15,125 nt of DNA from the NCBI GenBank assembly GCA_047975295.1, contig JBKEDH010000031.1, positions 1 through 15,125 of the forward strand. The letters run 5' to 3'. Source of the DNA: JBKEDH01 sp047975295 (GTDB lineage Bacteria; Bacteroidota; Bacteroidia; Flavobacteriales; Flavobacteriaceae). A program made the translations under genes and the position numbers. Position 1 is the stretch's first letter, and each line of letters begins with the position of its first letter. This document shows positions 7,371 to 14,357 of the stretch, in pieces. The notes beneath the pieces were generated by a model. It had not been told where the DNA came from, made no database searches, and worked only from the letters and a program-made list of their open reading frames with translations.

Positions 7371-8135
7371 GTGTCGTATCCCGAAATATTACAAGCGTTC
7401 AATTTGTCTGCTTTACAATGGATGGCCATTGCCTTTACTGTATTTTTATTAGGGCTTTCCAAATCCGGTATAAAAGGCATAAGTATTATTATTGTTATTA
7501 TTCTGGCCTTTGTTTTTGGCGAAAAAGCATCGACGGGTATTTTACTTCCCATGCTAATTTTTGCCGATATTATTGCAGTTATCTATTATAAAAAACACGT
7601 GCAGTGGTATTATATAAAAAAATTGTTACCAGCCATGGTTATGGGTGTTTTGGTAGGTGTTTTGGTGGGCAATTTCATTTCAGAAGATGTGTTTAAGCGC
7701 ATTATGGCCGCTATTATATTGGTTTCTGTTTTAATCATGATTTATACCGAAAAACGAAAGCTGAACCAAATGCCGAAGAGTAGGATATTTTCTTCGATAA
7801 TGGGATTTTTGGCCGGATTTTCGACCATGATAGGCAATTTAGCGGGCCCCATTGCCAACATTTATTTTCTTGCAGTACGCCTACCGAAAAACGAATTTAT
7901 AGGCACCGCCGCTTGGTTATTTTTTATTATAAACGTGTTTAAGCTGCCTTTTCACTTTTTTGTATGGAAAACCATTACCAAAGAAACCCTTGTGTTAAAT
8001 TCGGTACTTATTCCTACAACCATTTTAGGCTTTATCTTGGGTGCATACATTATTAGCTTAATCTCTACAGTTAATTACCGACGGTTTATTTTGCTTGTAA
8101 CAGCGGTTGGAAGTATTATTTTATTATTGCGTTGA
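7371..8135 (+). CDS. TauE/SafE-family membrane permease
   Basis: A 254-aa inner-membrane protein with about eight hydrophobic segments and the family's internal duplication. The first half carries GLSKSGIKG after the first segment; the second half carries the related STMIGNLAGP. The family is linked to export or uptake of sulfite, sulfonates and other small organic anions, but the substrate cannot be told from sequence. The start is a GTG at 7371, 16 bp after the VOC stop; no ATG fits the conserved N terminus better. The TGA stop (8133-8135) is unusual in that its last two bases are the first two bases of the miniature element at 8134. The protein ends ...VGSIILLLR, near the normal family length, so few residues can have been lost or added. 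Confidence 0.9.
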   Translation: MSYPEILQAFNLSALQWMAIAFTVFLLGLSKSGIKGISIIIVIILAFVFGEKASTGILLPMLIFADIIAVIYYKKHVQWYYIKKLLPAMVMGVLVGVLVGNFISEDVFKRIMAAIILVSVLIMIYTEKRKLNQMPKSRIFSSIMGFLAGFSTMIGNLAGPIANIYFLAVRLPKNEFIGTAAWLFFIINVFKLPFHFFVWKTITKETLVLNSVLIPTTILGFILGAYIISLISTVNYRRFILLVTAVGSIILLLR

Positions 8136-8230
8136 ACCTGTTTAAATTTGTATGATAGCCTTTTCGTATCGTTTATTTTTGATGCATAATGAGGCATAGA
8201 AAAACAATTGGTATAAATTTAAACAGGCTC
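8134..8230 (+). mobile_element. Miniature inverted-repeat element, short copy
   Basis: A 97-bp relative of the element at 4425-4582, in the same orientation. The first 60 or so bases match with about six differences and the last 35 with three. Terminal repeats are CCTGTTTAAATTT (from 8137) and its complement ending in CAGGCTC at 8230. The middle 60 or so bases of the long copy are missing, and the break falls at a repeated ATAGAA present at both edges of the missing part in the long copy. No target duplication is evident, so it is older, rearranged or recombined. Its first bases form part of the preceding gene's stop codon. Confidence 0.78.
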
Positions 8231-8304
8231 TTAATAAAAAGTTTTAAAAACCTATTCAATTTTTTAGTATTTTTATCAATCCAAACAATTAAAAACATTA
8301 CAAA

Positions 8305-8811
8305 ATGTCAGACGAGAAAAATTTAGGAAATAATCTTGATGAGCAGTTGAACAAAGCAAAAGAAGAAGTAAAAAAAGCAGCCGATAAGGTAGAAGACTTT
8401 GTTGACGAAACTAAGGAAAAAGCAAAGGATTTCACAGAAGAATCCAAAGAAAAGGCAAACGATTTTGTTGAAGATGCCAAGGAAGCCGCCAACGATTTTA
8501 AAGAAGATGTAAAAGATGTCGCTACCGATGGTAAAAACATTGCAATTATTGCACATTTAACCTGGGTTGGATGGATTGTTGGATTGGTTATGAACAATAG
8601 CAATAAAACCGAAATTGGCTCTTTTTATGTAAGGCAAATGCTAGGTTTTTTACTTTTGGGATTTTTAATTCCGGTTCCCTTTTTGGGTTGGGCTTTGGGA
8701 CTTGTACTTTTAGTAGCATGGATAATGAGTTTTTTAAGTGCCCTACAAGGGCAAATGAAACCTTCATTTCTTTTAGGAAAACAATTCCAGGAGTGGTTTA
8801 AATCACTATAA
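8305..8811 (+). CDS. LEA-like repeat protein with a small membrane domain
   Basis: A 168-aa protein in two parts. Residues 1-76 are highly charged and helical. Within them residues 31-74 form four consecutive 11-residue units in perfect register (DFVDETKEKAK, DFTEESKEKAN, DFVEDAKEAAN, DFKEDVKDVAT), the periodicity of group 3 LEA proteins and other amphipathic surface-binding helices. Residues 77-168 hold two or three membrane segments (about 78-96 and 112-145) and a soluble tail (LLGKQFQEWFKSL). This half resembles the small DUF4870/Tic20-like membrane proteins that some flavobacterial annotations call import component proteins; that name does not show a transport role. An imperfect -7 box, TATTTTTA at 8268-8275, lies upstream. 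A role at the membrane under desiccation, salt or cold stress is inference only. Confidence 0.85.
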   Translation: MSDEKNLGNNLDEQLNKAKEEVKKAADKVEDFVDETKEKAKDFTEESKEKANDFVEDAKEAANDFKEDVKDVATDGKNIAIIAHLTWVGWIVGLVMNNSNKTEIGSFYVRQMLGFLLLGFLIPVPFLGWALGLVLLVAWIMSFLSALQGQMKPSFLLGKQFQEWFKSL

Positions 8812-8836
8812 TTTTAATAAAATTTTAAATTAAACA

Positions 8837-8868
8837 AAAAGCATCTCATAAAATTATGGGATGCTTTT
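8837..8868. terminator. Bidirectional terminator between convergent genes
   Basis: A stem of about 14 bp, from AAAAGCATCTCATA (8837-8850) to TATGGGATGCTTTT (8855-8868), with one G-U pair and a tight 4-nt loop, ends in T tracts on both strands. It lies 25 bp after the stop of the plus-strand gene and 34 bp beyond the pyruvate kinase stop, so it can serve both. Its core stem repeats that of the terminator at 1023-1052. Confidence 0.88.
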
Positions 8869-8902
8869 CTTTTTCTATTGATGAGAAATAGGCGTTAGGT
8901 TT

Positions 8903-10339
8903 CTACTTCGAAATTTCTCTTACTCGAAGTGTGTTTACCATACCTTTTTCTGCAATGGGCATAGACGCTAAACTTATGGCCATGTCGCCTTTGTATAGAT
9001 AACCGTTTTCTCTTGCTATTTTATTAATATCGCCAACGGTTTCATCGGTCGATACAAACCGGTTATAATAAAATGCTTTTACGCCCCATAACAGGCTCAA
9101 TTGTGTTAAAATACGCTTATTAGATGTAAACACCAAAATGTGGCACGATGGGCGCCAAGCCGAAATTTGAAATGCTGTATAACCACTATTGGTTAGGGTA
9201 GAGATAACTTTGGCATCAATTTCGTTAGCCATAAGTGCCGCATGATAACAAATCGATTTTGTAATATATCTATTGGTACGTATATGTGGAGGCATTTGTG
9301 GTACTTTAATTAATGGCGAATCTTCAACACTCATTAAAATATTGGCCATTTGTTTTATAACCTGTACCGGATATTTTCCAACCGATGTTTCTCCCGAAAG
9401 CATAACAGCGTCGGCACCGTCCATTACCGAGTTGGCTACATCGTTCACCTCGGCTCTTGTTGGTGTTAGGCTGGAAATCATGGTTTCCATCATCTGGGTT
9501 GCAATAATTACCGGTATTCTTGCTTTTTTGGCTCTTAAAACCAACTGTTTTTGAATTAGGGGGACTTCTTCGGCTGGTACTTCAACACCCAAATCGCCCC
9601 GCGCCACCATTAAACCATCGCAATGCGATACAATACTATCGATATTTTTTACGGCTTCGGGTTTTTCTATTTTGGCTATAATAGGAATTTTTTGATGGTT
9701 GCTGTGCTTTTGTATCAGTTCGCGAAGCTGCATTAAATCTTCGGCATGGCGAACAAAAGATAGTGCCATCCAATCGACCTCTTGGCTTATAGCAAATTTG
9801 GCATCTTCTATATCTTTTTCGGTTAAAGCCGGTTGCGATATCTTAGTGTTTGGAAGGTTAACCCCTTTTTTAGATTTTAAAGGCCCTCCTTGTATCACTT
9901 TTGCGGTTACTTCGTCTTTACTGTTGGTAGAAACGACTTCAAAAATCAATTTTCCGTCATCCAACAAAATGCGTTCTCCCGGCTTGGCATCTTGAGGAAA
10001 TTTCTCGTAGGTCATGTAAACACGCTCCTTTGTCCCTTCGAATTTCTTTCCGGTAGCAAATACAATCTCGTCTCCGGGGTTTACCACTACTTCTTCTTTC
10101 ATTACGCCCACACGCAATTTGGGTCCCTGTAAATCGGCTAAAATGGCAACGTTGTATCCGTATTCGTCATTTAATTCGCGTATCATTTTTATACGCTCGG
10201 CCACGTCGCTGTAATCGGCATGCGAAAAGTTAACTCTAAATACATTTACACCAGCATCCAACATGCCTTTTAAAATTTCTTTTTTGCTCGTTGCTGGGCC
10301 CAATGTGGCCACTATTTTGGTTTTTTTTCTTTCTGACAT
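8903..10339 (-). CDS. pyk: Pyruvate kinase
   Basis: Catalyses the last step of glycolysis, phosphoenolpyruvate plus ADP to pyruvate plus ATP, in the cytosol. At 478 aa it has the standard A-B-C domain layout. Active-site residues seen include R35, N37, S39 and H40 (FRVNFSH), the signature around K223 and E225 (IIAKIEKPEAV), R247-G248-D249 (VARGDL), and the ATQMMETM and MLSGETSVGKYP segments. The B domain covers about residues 72-170. Its ATG overlaps the TAA of the upstream gene by one base (TAATG), which suggests translational coupling. It is the last gene of the acpP-to-pyk run and is followed by a shared terminator. Confidence 0.97.
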   Translation of the reverse strand: MSERKKTKIVATLGPATSKKEILKGMLDAGVNVFRVNFSHADYSDVAERIKMIRELNDEYGYNVAILADLQGPKLRVGVMKEEVVVNPGDEIVFATGKKFEGTKERVYMTYEKFPQDAKPGERILLDDGKLIFEVVSTNSKDEVTAKVIQGGPLKSKKGVNLPNTKISQPALTEKDIEDAKFAISQEVDWMALSFVRHAEDLMQLRELIQKHSNHQKIPIIAKIEKPEAVKNIDSIVSHCDGLMVARGDLGVEVPAEEVPLIQKQLVLRAKKARIPVIIATQMMETMISSLTPTRAEVNDVANSVMDGADAVMLSGETSVGKYPVQVIKQMANILMSVEDSPLIKVPQMPPHIRTNRYITKSICYHAALMANEIDAKVISTLTNSGYTAFQISAWRPSCHILVFTSNKRILTQLSLLWGVKAFYYNRFVSTDETVGDINKIARENGYLYKGDMAISLASMPIAEKGMVNTLRVREISK

Positions 10340-10827
10340 TAAATAAAAATTAAATTATCCTTAGATTTTAATTGTGCCGTATCGATAGTAAATGTTGTAA
10401 CAACATAAGGCACTTTAGCTATGTTTTTTGATATGTTTTTTTCTTTCTCCAGACTGTAATCGTCGTTTATCTTTAATAAATAATTGGCTTTTTTGTATTC
10501 CGGGATTAAATAGTGTGTTGTTATTATTTTTTCTTGAGCCGAAAACAACGATTGGATATCTTTGTTTTCCTGTAATAATTCGGTTTTGCAGGTGTTCGAT
10601 ACCAAATTCCAAGTGGTAAGTGTTTTGGTATCTTTCCATTCAAATACCGAAAATAATGGGTCTGTATCTTTTAATGTTGAATTTGTTATTTTACGGGAAA
10701 GTTTAATACGCAAATACTTGTTTAAAAGATATGCTAGACGATAATCTTCGACCGCACAGTAAATTGCTATTAAACTGTACGGGCTCTCGTCCATAAAATC
10801 ATCCAACTTCAGTTTGTGAACAGCCAT
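10339..10827 (-). CDS. IPExxxVDY family protein
   Basis: A 162-aa protein of a family found essentially in Bacteroidota and named after a conserved motif. Here it reads IPEYKKANY, with the V-D pair replaced by A-N. The N terminus (MAVHKLKLDDF, then YSLIAIYCAVEDYRLAYLLN) and the WNLVSNTC-like middle part match the family pattern as I recall it. Its function is unknown; it sits consistently between rnc and pyk in related genomes. It starts after a 119-bp gap following rnc, and its stop overlaps the pyk start by one base. A TATATTTA sequence on the minus strand just upstream is one mismatch from the -7 consensus and may give it a promoter of its own. Confidence 0.85.
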   Translation of the reverse strand: MAVHKLKLDDFMDESPYSLIAIYCAVEDYRLAYLLNKYLRIKLSRKITNSTLKDTDPLFSVFEWKDTKTLTTWNLVSNTCKTELLQENKDIQSLFSAQEKIITTHYLIPEYKKANYLLKINDDYSLEKEKNISKNIAKVPYVVTTFTIDTAQLKSKDNLIFI

Positions 10828-10946
10828 TATTTGTTAAAATGGTTGTAAATATAATATTTAATATACTTAGTTGGGGTAAGTTTATGTTAATCTTAAGAAA
10901 GTAATGCGACTACATCGTTTTCGCTGGATATTTTTTCAATAAAGCA

Positions 10947-11687
10947 TTAAATAATCTTCGATATTTTATTCTGAAAAACAAAAAATGCACGTTTAGCGGC
11001 TTTTTCCTCGGCTTTCTTTTTTGAAGTACCCCTCGCTTTGGAAACAACCTTATTATCGATATGGAGTTTTACCGAAAAGTGCTTAACATCGTCGTTTCCG
11101 GTATCTTCATAAACTTTAAAATTAAAGGTCTTTTTTTCTTTTTGGCACCATTCTATAAGCAGGCTTTTATAACTTATTACTTTACCTTCCAGTTTTTCTA
11201 TATCGACATAAGGCACAATAATACGCGTATGGATAAATTTTTCGCAATATTTATAGCCTCTATCTAAAAATATAGCACCTACCAAGGCTTCGAAAAGATT
11301 ACCGTGTATATTGTCTCCAAATTGATTGGCTGGTATTTTGCTTTGTAACAAATCTATTAGGCGGAGTTCTTTGCCAAGCTCGTTTAAATGCTCCCGGCTT
11401 ACCACCTTAGAACGCATTTTTGTTAGATAGCCTTCATCTCCACCCGGAACTTCAAGAAACAGGTGAGATGCAATAACGGCCCCTAACATAGCATCGCCCA
11501 AAAATTCCAAGCGTTCGTAATTAATGGCATTGCCTTTATTGTCCTTTATGTTCATGGAACGATGGATAAAAGCGACTTCATAAAATTTTATTTTTTTGGG
11601 CTTAAACCCTAAAATTTTATTTAAGTGTATAAAAAAATTCCCGTTACTCTCGGTACGGGAATTTAGTATGTTACGAATGTATTTCAT
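10947..11687 (-). CDS. rnc: Ribonuclease III
   Basis: Double-stranded RNA endonuclease for rRNA and mRNA processing. At 246 aa it has an N-terminal RNase III domain with the signature ERLEFLGD (residues 58-65; E61 and D65 are metal-site residues), the second acidic cluster around E133 (LFEALVGAIFLDRGY), and a C-terminal double-stranded RNA-binding domain (about 168-240, ending in KARGTSKKKAEEKAAKRAF). The N terminus has about 25 residues before the domain, as in other Bacteroidota. It begins 6 bp after the fabF stop, so it is translated from the same message. The acpP-fabF-rnc order is conserved across many bacteria. Confidence 0.96.
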   Translation of the reverse strand: MKYIRNILNSRTESNGNFFIHLNKILGFKPKKIKFYEVAFIHRSMNIKDNKGNAINYERLEFLGDAMLGAVIASHLFLEVPGGDEGYLTKMRSKVVSREHLNELGKELRLIDLLQSKIPANQFGDNIHGNLFEALVGAIFLDRGYKYCEKFIHTRIIVPYVDIEKLEGKVISYKSLLIEWCQKEKKTFNFKVYEDTGNDDVKHFSVKLHIDNKVVSKARGTSKKKAEEKAAKRAFFVFQNKISKII

Positions 11688-11693
11688 TCGATT

Positions 11694-12944
11694 TTAATCT
11701 AATTTTTTGAACAGTACGCAAGCGTTGTGTCCACCAAAACCAAATGTATTGCTCATGGCTACTTTAACTTCTCGTTTTTGGGCTTTGTTTAAAGTTAAAT
11801 TTAATTCGGGATCAATGTTTTCATCTACGGTTGTGTGGTTTATGGTTGGCGGTACAATACCGTTTTCCATGGCCAATATCGCCGAGATAGCCTCTATAGC
11901 TCCGGCAGCACCCAATAAGTGTCCGGTCATCGATTTTGTAGAATTAATATTTATTTTTTTAGCATGTTCACCAAAAACTTTTGAAATTGCTTTAAGCTCG
12001 GCTACATCGCCCAGAGGAGTAGAGGTCCCGTGTGTATTGATATGATCTACATCTTCGGGTTTTAAGCCTGCATTCTCTAAACAGTTTTTCATTACCGCAA
12101 CAACACCGTCTCCATCGGGATGTGGAGCTGTCATGTGGTAAGCGTCTGAAGACAATCCGCCTCCAATAAATTCTGCATAGATTTTTGCACCTCTGGCTTT
12201 TGCATGTTCATATTCTTCCAAAACAAGTGCTCCAGCACCTTCACCCAGCACAAATCCGTCGCGTGTCGCATCGAACGGACGGGATGCTGTTGCCGGACTA
12301 TCGTTTCTGGTAGATAAAGCGTGCATGGCATTAAAACCACCCATACCGGCAATGGTTACGGCAGCCTCGCTACCTCCTGTCACTACTACATCGCAATGCC
12401 CCAACCTAATAGCGTTTAAAGCATCGAACATAGCATTGGCCGAAGAAGCACAGGCCGAAACTGTGGTATAGTTTGGTCCCATAAAGCCATACTTTATGGA
12501 AATGTTTCCAGGTGCTATATCTGCAATCATTTTAGGAATAAAGAACGGATTGAATCTTGGTGTGCCATCCCCACTAGCAAAATTTAAAACTTCGTTCTGG
12601 AAAGTCTCTAAACCTCCAATACCAGCACCCCATATAACACCTGCCCGCAACTTGTTAATCGTATCTATGTTTAACTTTGCATCTGCGATAGCCTCATCCG
12701 AGGCTACCATGGCATACTGCGTAAACCGATCCATTCTACTGGCAAGTTTTCGGTCTATAAAATCCGTGGCATTGAAGTTTTTAAGTTCGCAAGCAAACTG
12801 GGTCTTAAATTTTTCGGCATCAAAATAGGTTATAGGCGCAGCACCACTTTTACCACTTATAAGGCTGTCCCAATATTCGTTTTTGGTATTACCTATTGGT
12901 GTTAAAGCACCCAATCCTGTGACTACAACTCGTTTTAATTCCAT
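11694..12944 (-). CDS. fabF: Beta-ketoacyl-ACP synthase II
   Basis: Condenses malonyl-ACP with acyl-ACP to lengthen fatty acids in type II fatty-acid synthesis. At 416 aa, the thiolase-fold catalytic triad is complete: C165 (VSACASSANAM), H305 (NTHGTSTPLGD) and H342 (STKSMTGHLLGAAG, with K337 preceding). The glycine-rich ends (VVVTGLGALTPIG; NTFGFGGHNACVLF) are typical. It follows acpP by 13 bp and precedes rnc by 6 bp. The acyl-carrier substrate is thus encoded directly upstream. Start and function are secure. Confidence 0.97.
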   Translation of the reverse strand: MELKRVVVTGLGALTPIGNTKNEYWDSLISGKSGAAPITYFDAEKFKTQFACELKNFNATDFIDRKLASRMDRFTQYAMVASDEAIADAKLNIDTINKLRAGVIWGAGIGGLETFQNEVLNFASGDGTPRFNPFFIPKMIADIAPGNISIKYGFMGPNYTTVSACASSANAMFDALNAIRLGHCDVVVTGGSEAAVTIAGMGGFNAMHALSTRNDSPATASRPFDATRDGFVLGEGAGALVLEEYEHAKARGAKIYAEFIGGGLSSDAYHMTAPHPDGDGVVAVMKNCLENAGLKPEDVDHINTHGTSTPLGDVAELKAISKVFGEHAKKININSTKSMTGHLLGAAGAIEAISAILAMENGIVPPTINHTTVDENIDPELNLTLNKAQKREVKVAMSNTFGFGGHNACVLFKKLD

Positions 12945-12957
12945 AAAATACTTTAGC

Positions 12958-13191
12958 TTATTTTGCCGCTTCTATATAAGATATAGCTTGACCTACAGTG
13001 GCAATGTTTTCGGCTTGGTCGTCTGGAATTTGAATATCGAATTCTTTTTCGAACTCCATTATTAATTCCACAGTGTCTAAAGAGTCTGCTCCTAAATCGT
13101 TTGTGAAGCTTGCTTCGGTTACAACTTCGTTTTCGTCAACTCCTAATTTGTCTACGATAATCGCTTTTACTCTTGATGCAATGTCTGACAT
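12958..13191 (-). CDS. acpP: Acyl carrier protein
   Basis: A 77-aa acidic four-helix protein carrying growing fatty acids on phosphopantetheine attached at Ser37 within LGADSLDTVEL. The surrounding helix II (DSLDTVELIMEFEKEF) is the surface recognised by the synthesis enzymes. Length, start (MSDIASRVKAIIVDKLGV) and motif are standard. It is first in the acpP-fabF-rnc run, with a matching TATTTTTG promoter box about 33 bp upstream on the minus strand. Confidence 0.98.
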   Translation of the reverse strand: MSDIASRVKAIIVDKLGVDENEVVTEASFTNDLGADSLDTVELIMEFEKEFDIQIPDDQAENIATVGQAISYIEAAK

Positions 13192-13223
13192 AATCTTTTA
13201 ATTTGAAGTTTTAATTTAGTTCG

Positions 13224-13231
13224 CAAAAATA
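13224..13231 (-). promoter_or_regulatory. Promoter -7 box for acpP
   Basis: On the minus strand TATTTTTG matches TAnnTTTG exactly, about 33 nt before the acpP ATG, giving a leader of roughly 25 nt. It is likely the main promoter of the acpP-fabF-rnc group. Confidence 0.65.
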
Positions 13232-13318
13232 AAAAACTTTATTTTTAAAACACATCTTTACCAAAAAAATGTGGTTGTAATTTACTAAATTACTTTTAAG
13301 TATTCCTATTTTAGCACC

Positions 13319-13326
13319 TAAATTTG
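13319..13326 (+). promoter_or_regulatory. Promoter -7 box for purN
   Basis: TAAATTTG matches the -7 consensus exactly, 51 nt before the purN ATG, in the 186-bp divergent spacer shared with acpP. The two start regions are back to back, less than 100 bp apart. No clear -33 TTG element is visible at the right distance. Confidence 0.5.
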
Positions 13327-13377
13327 TTAATAATTGTTTTTTTTCGAATAGTAAACATAACATTATAATCCTGTAAA

Positions 13378-13947
13378 ATGAAACGTGTAGTAATTTTTGC
13401 GTCCGGAAGCGGCTCTAATGCTGAAAATTTGATAAGGTTTTTTCAAGACAGTAATAATGTTGCTGTTGTTCAAGTGCTTACTAACAATCCTCATGCCAAA
13501 GTTTTAGATCGCTGTAAAAACCTTGGTGTTAGTGCATTATCATTTAACAGGGTAGCTTTTACTAAGACTAACGATGTACTTAATATTTTAAAAACCACAA
13601 ATCCTGATTTAATTGTTTTGGCCGGTTTTTTATGGAAATTCCCCGAATTTATTTTAAATAAATTTCCAAATAAAGTCATTAATATCCACCCTGCATTGTT
13701 ACCCAATTACGGCGGCAAAGGCATGTACGGTATGCATGTACACGAAACCGTTGTTGCCAATGGCGAAACCGAAACCGGCATAACCATTCATTATGTAAAC
13801 GAAAATTACGACGAGGGAGCTATTATTTTTCAAGCCAAATGTTCTGTTTTATCTACCGATACAGCTAAAGATGTGGCTACCAAAATACACGAACTGGAAA
13901 TGGAACACTTTCCAAAGGTGGTGAAAAAATTACTAAACAAACAATAA
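13378..13947 (+). CDS. purN: Phosphoribosylglycinamide formyltransferase
   Basis: Third step of purine synthesis: transfers a formyl group from 10-formyl-tetrahydrofolate to glycinamide ribonucleotide. At 189 aa it has the standard length. Visible are the phosphate-binding ASGSGSNAENL (residues 8-18), the catalytic N102 and H104 in INIHPALLP, the GGKGMYGMHVHE loop, and D145 in NYDEGAIIFQ. The start is fixed by the strand MKRVVIFASGSGSN. It reads away from acpP, and no other purine gene lies beside it in this window, although its substrate pathway depends on the PRPP made by the prs product. Confidence 0.96.
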   Translation: MKRVVIFASGSGSNAENLIRFFQDSNNVAVVQVLTNNPHAKVLDRCKNLGVSALSFNRVAFTKTNDVLNILKTTNPDLIVLAGFLWKFPEFILNKFPNKVINIHPALLPNYGGKGMYGMHVHETVVANGETETGITIHYVNENYDEGAIIFQAKCSVLSTDTAKDVATKIHELEMEHFPKVVKKLLNKQ

Positions 13948-13963
13948 ACTTTAAATATCAACA

Positions 13964-14320
13964 GTGACAAAAGAAGAAAGGAAAACAGAGAAAAACAACT
14001 TTTAGAACTAACAGAGGCTTTTTGCGCCCAAAGGCTGGAGACGATTATTATCAACTTTGTGAAAAGCTCATTTTAAAAATGGGTAGAAAAAGAAACATGC
14101 CTTTTGAAAGGGGAAAAATTGAAATTTAGGATGCTGCCATAGGGACTATTAATTTTTTTGCTCGACAAGTCGTTTGAGCCTTATTTAACTTAACCGAATT
14201 AAACGAATATTTCGGAACAAATAGTACAACGGTTGCCAGTAAATCAAAACAAATTAGAGATATGTTTAAGCAGTAAGGGCAACAAGAGGCGATATCGAGT
14301 TTACAACACACATAGAATAA
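13964..14320 (+). pseudogene. Decayed DUF6398-like gene
   Basis: Stitching three frames gives a continuous family-like product: a GTG start MTKEERK, then REKQLLELTEAFCAQRLE, then DDYYQLCEKLILKMGRKR with MPFERGKIEI, a TAG where the family has Trp, then DAAIGTINFF, DKSFEPYLT, LTELNEYFGTNSTTV with ASKSKQIRDMFKQ, and IEFTTHIE before TAA. At least four frameshifts, the nonsense codon and a short deletion before GTINF separate these pieces. The helix-turn-helix-like YFGTNSTTVASKSKQIRDMF part is the best conserved. I match this to DUF6398 from memory of the family; its function is not known. No protein can be made from it. It fills most of the spacer between purN and rnhA. Confidence 0.72.
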
Positions 14321-14357
14321 TTTTTAAAAGATTTCTGTTTTCACGGAACTTATAAAA

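Noticed and set aside
8298..8603. 101-residue minus-strand frame opposite the LEA-like gene
   Set aside because: It is the antisense shadow of the regular 33-bp repeats; its serine/phenylalanine-rich product and lack of any start signal argue against a gene.
8905..8930. 7-bp inverted repeat (ACTTCGA/TCGAAGT) at the end of pyk
   Set aside because: It lies within the last codons of pyk, has no T tract, and a much stronger shared terminator follows.
9273..9554. 93-residue plus-strand frame inside pyk
   Set aside because: It is antisense to conserved pyruvate kinase motifs and has no promoter or family similarity.
10828..10946. Possible small gene between rnc and the IPExxxVDY gene
   Set aside because: Only 119 bp with stops in all frames and no RNA-like structure; it most likely holds promoter sequence only.
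12131..12352. 73-residue minus-strand frame inside fabF
   Set aside because: It lies wholly within the well-conserved fabF gene in another frame and has no recognisable product.
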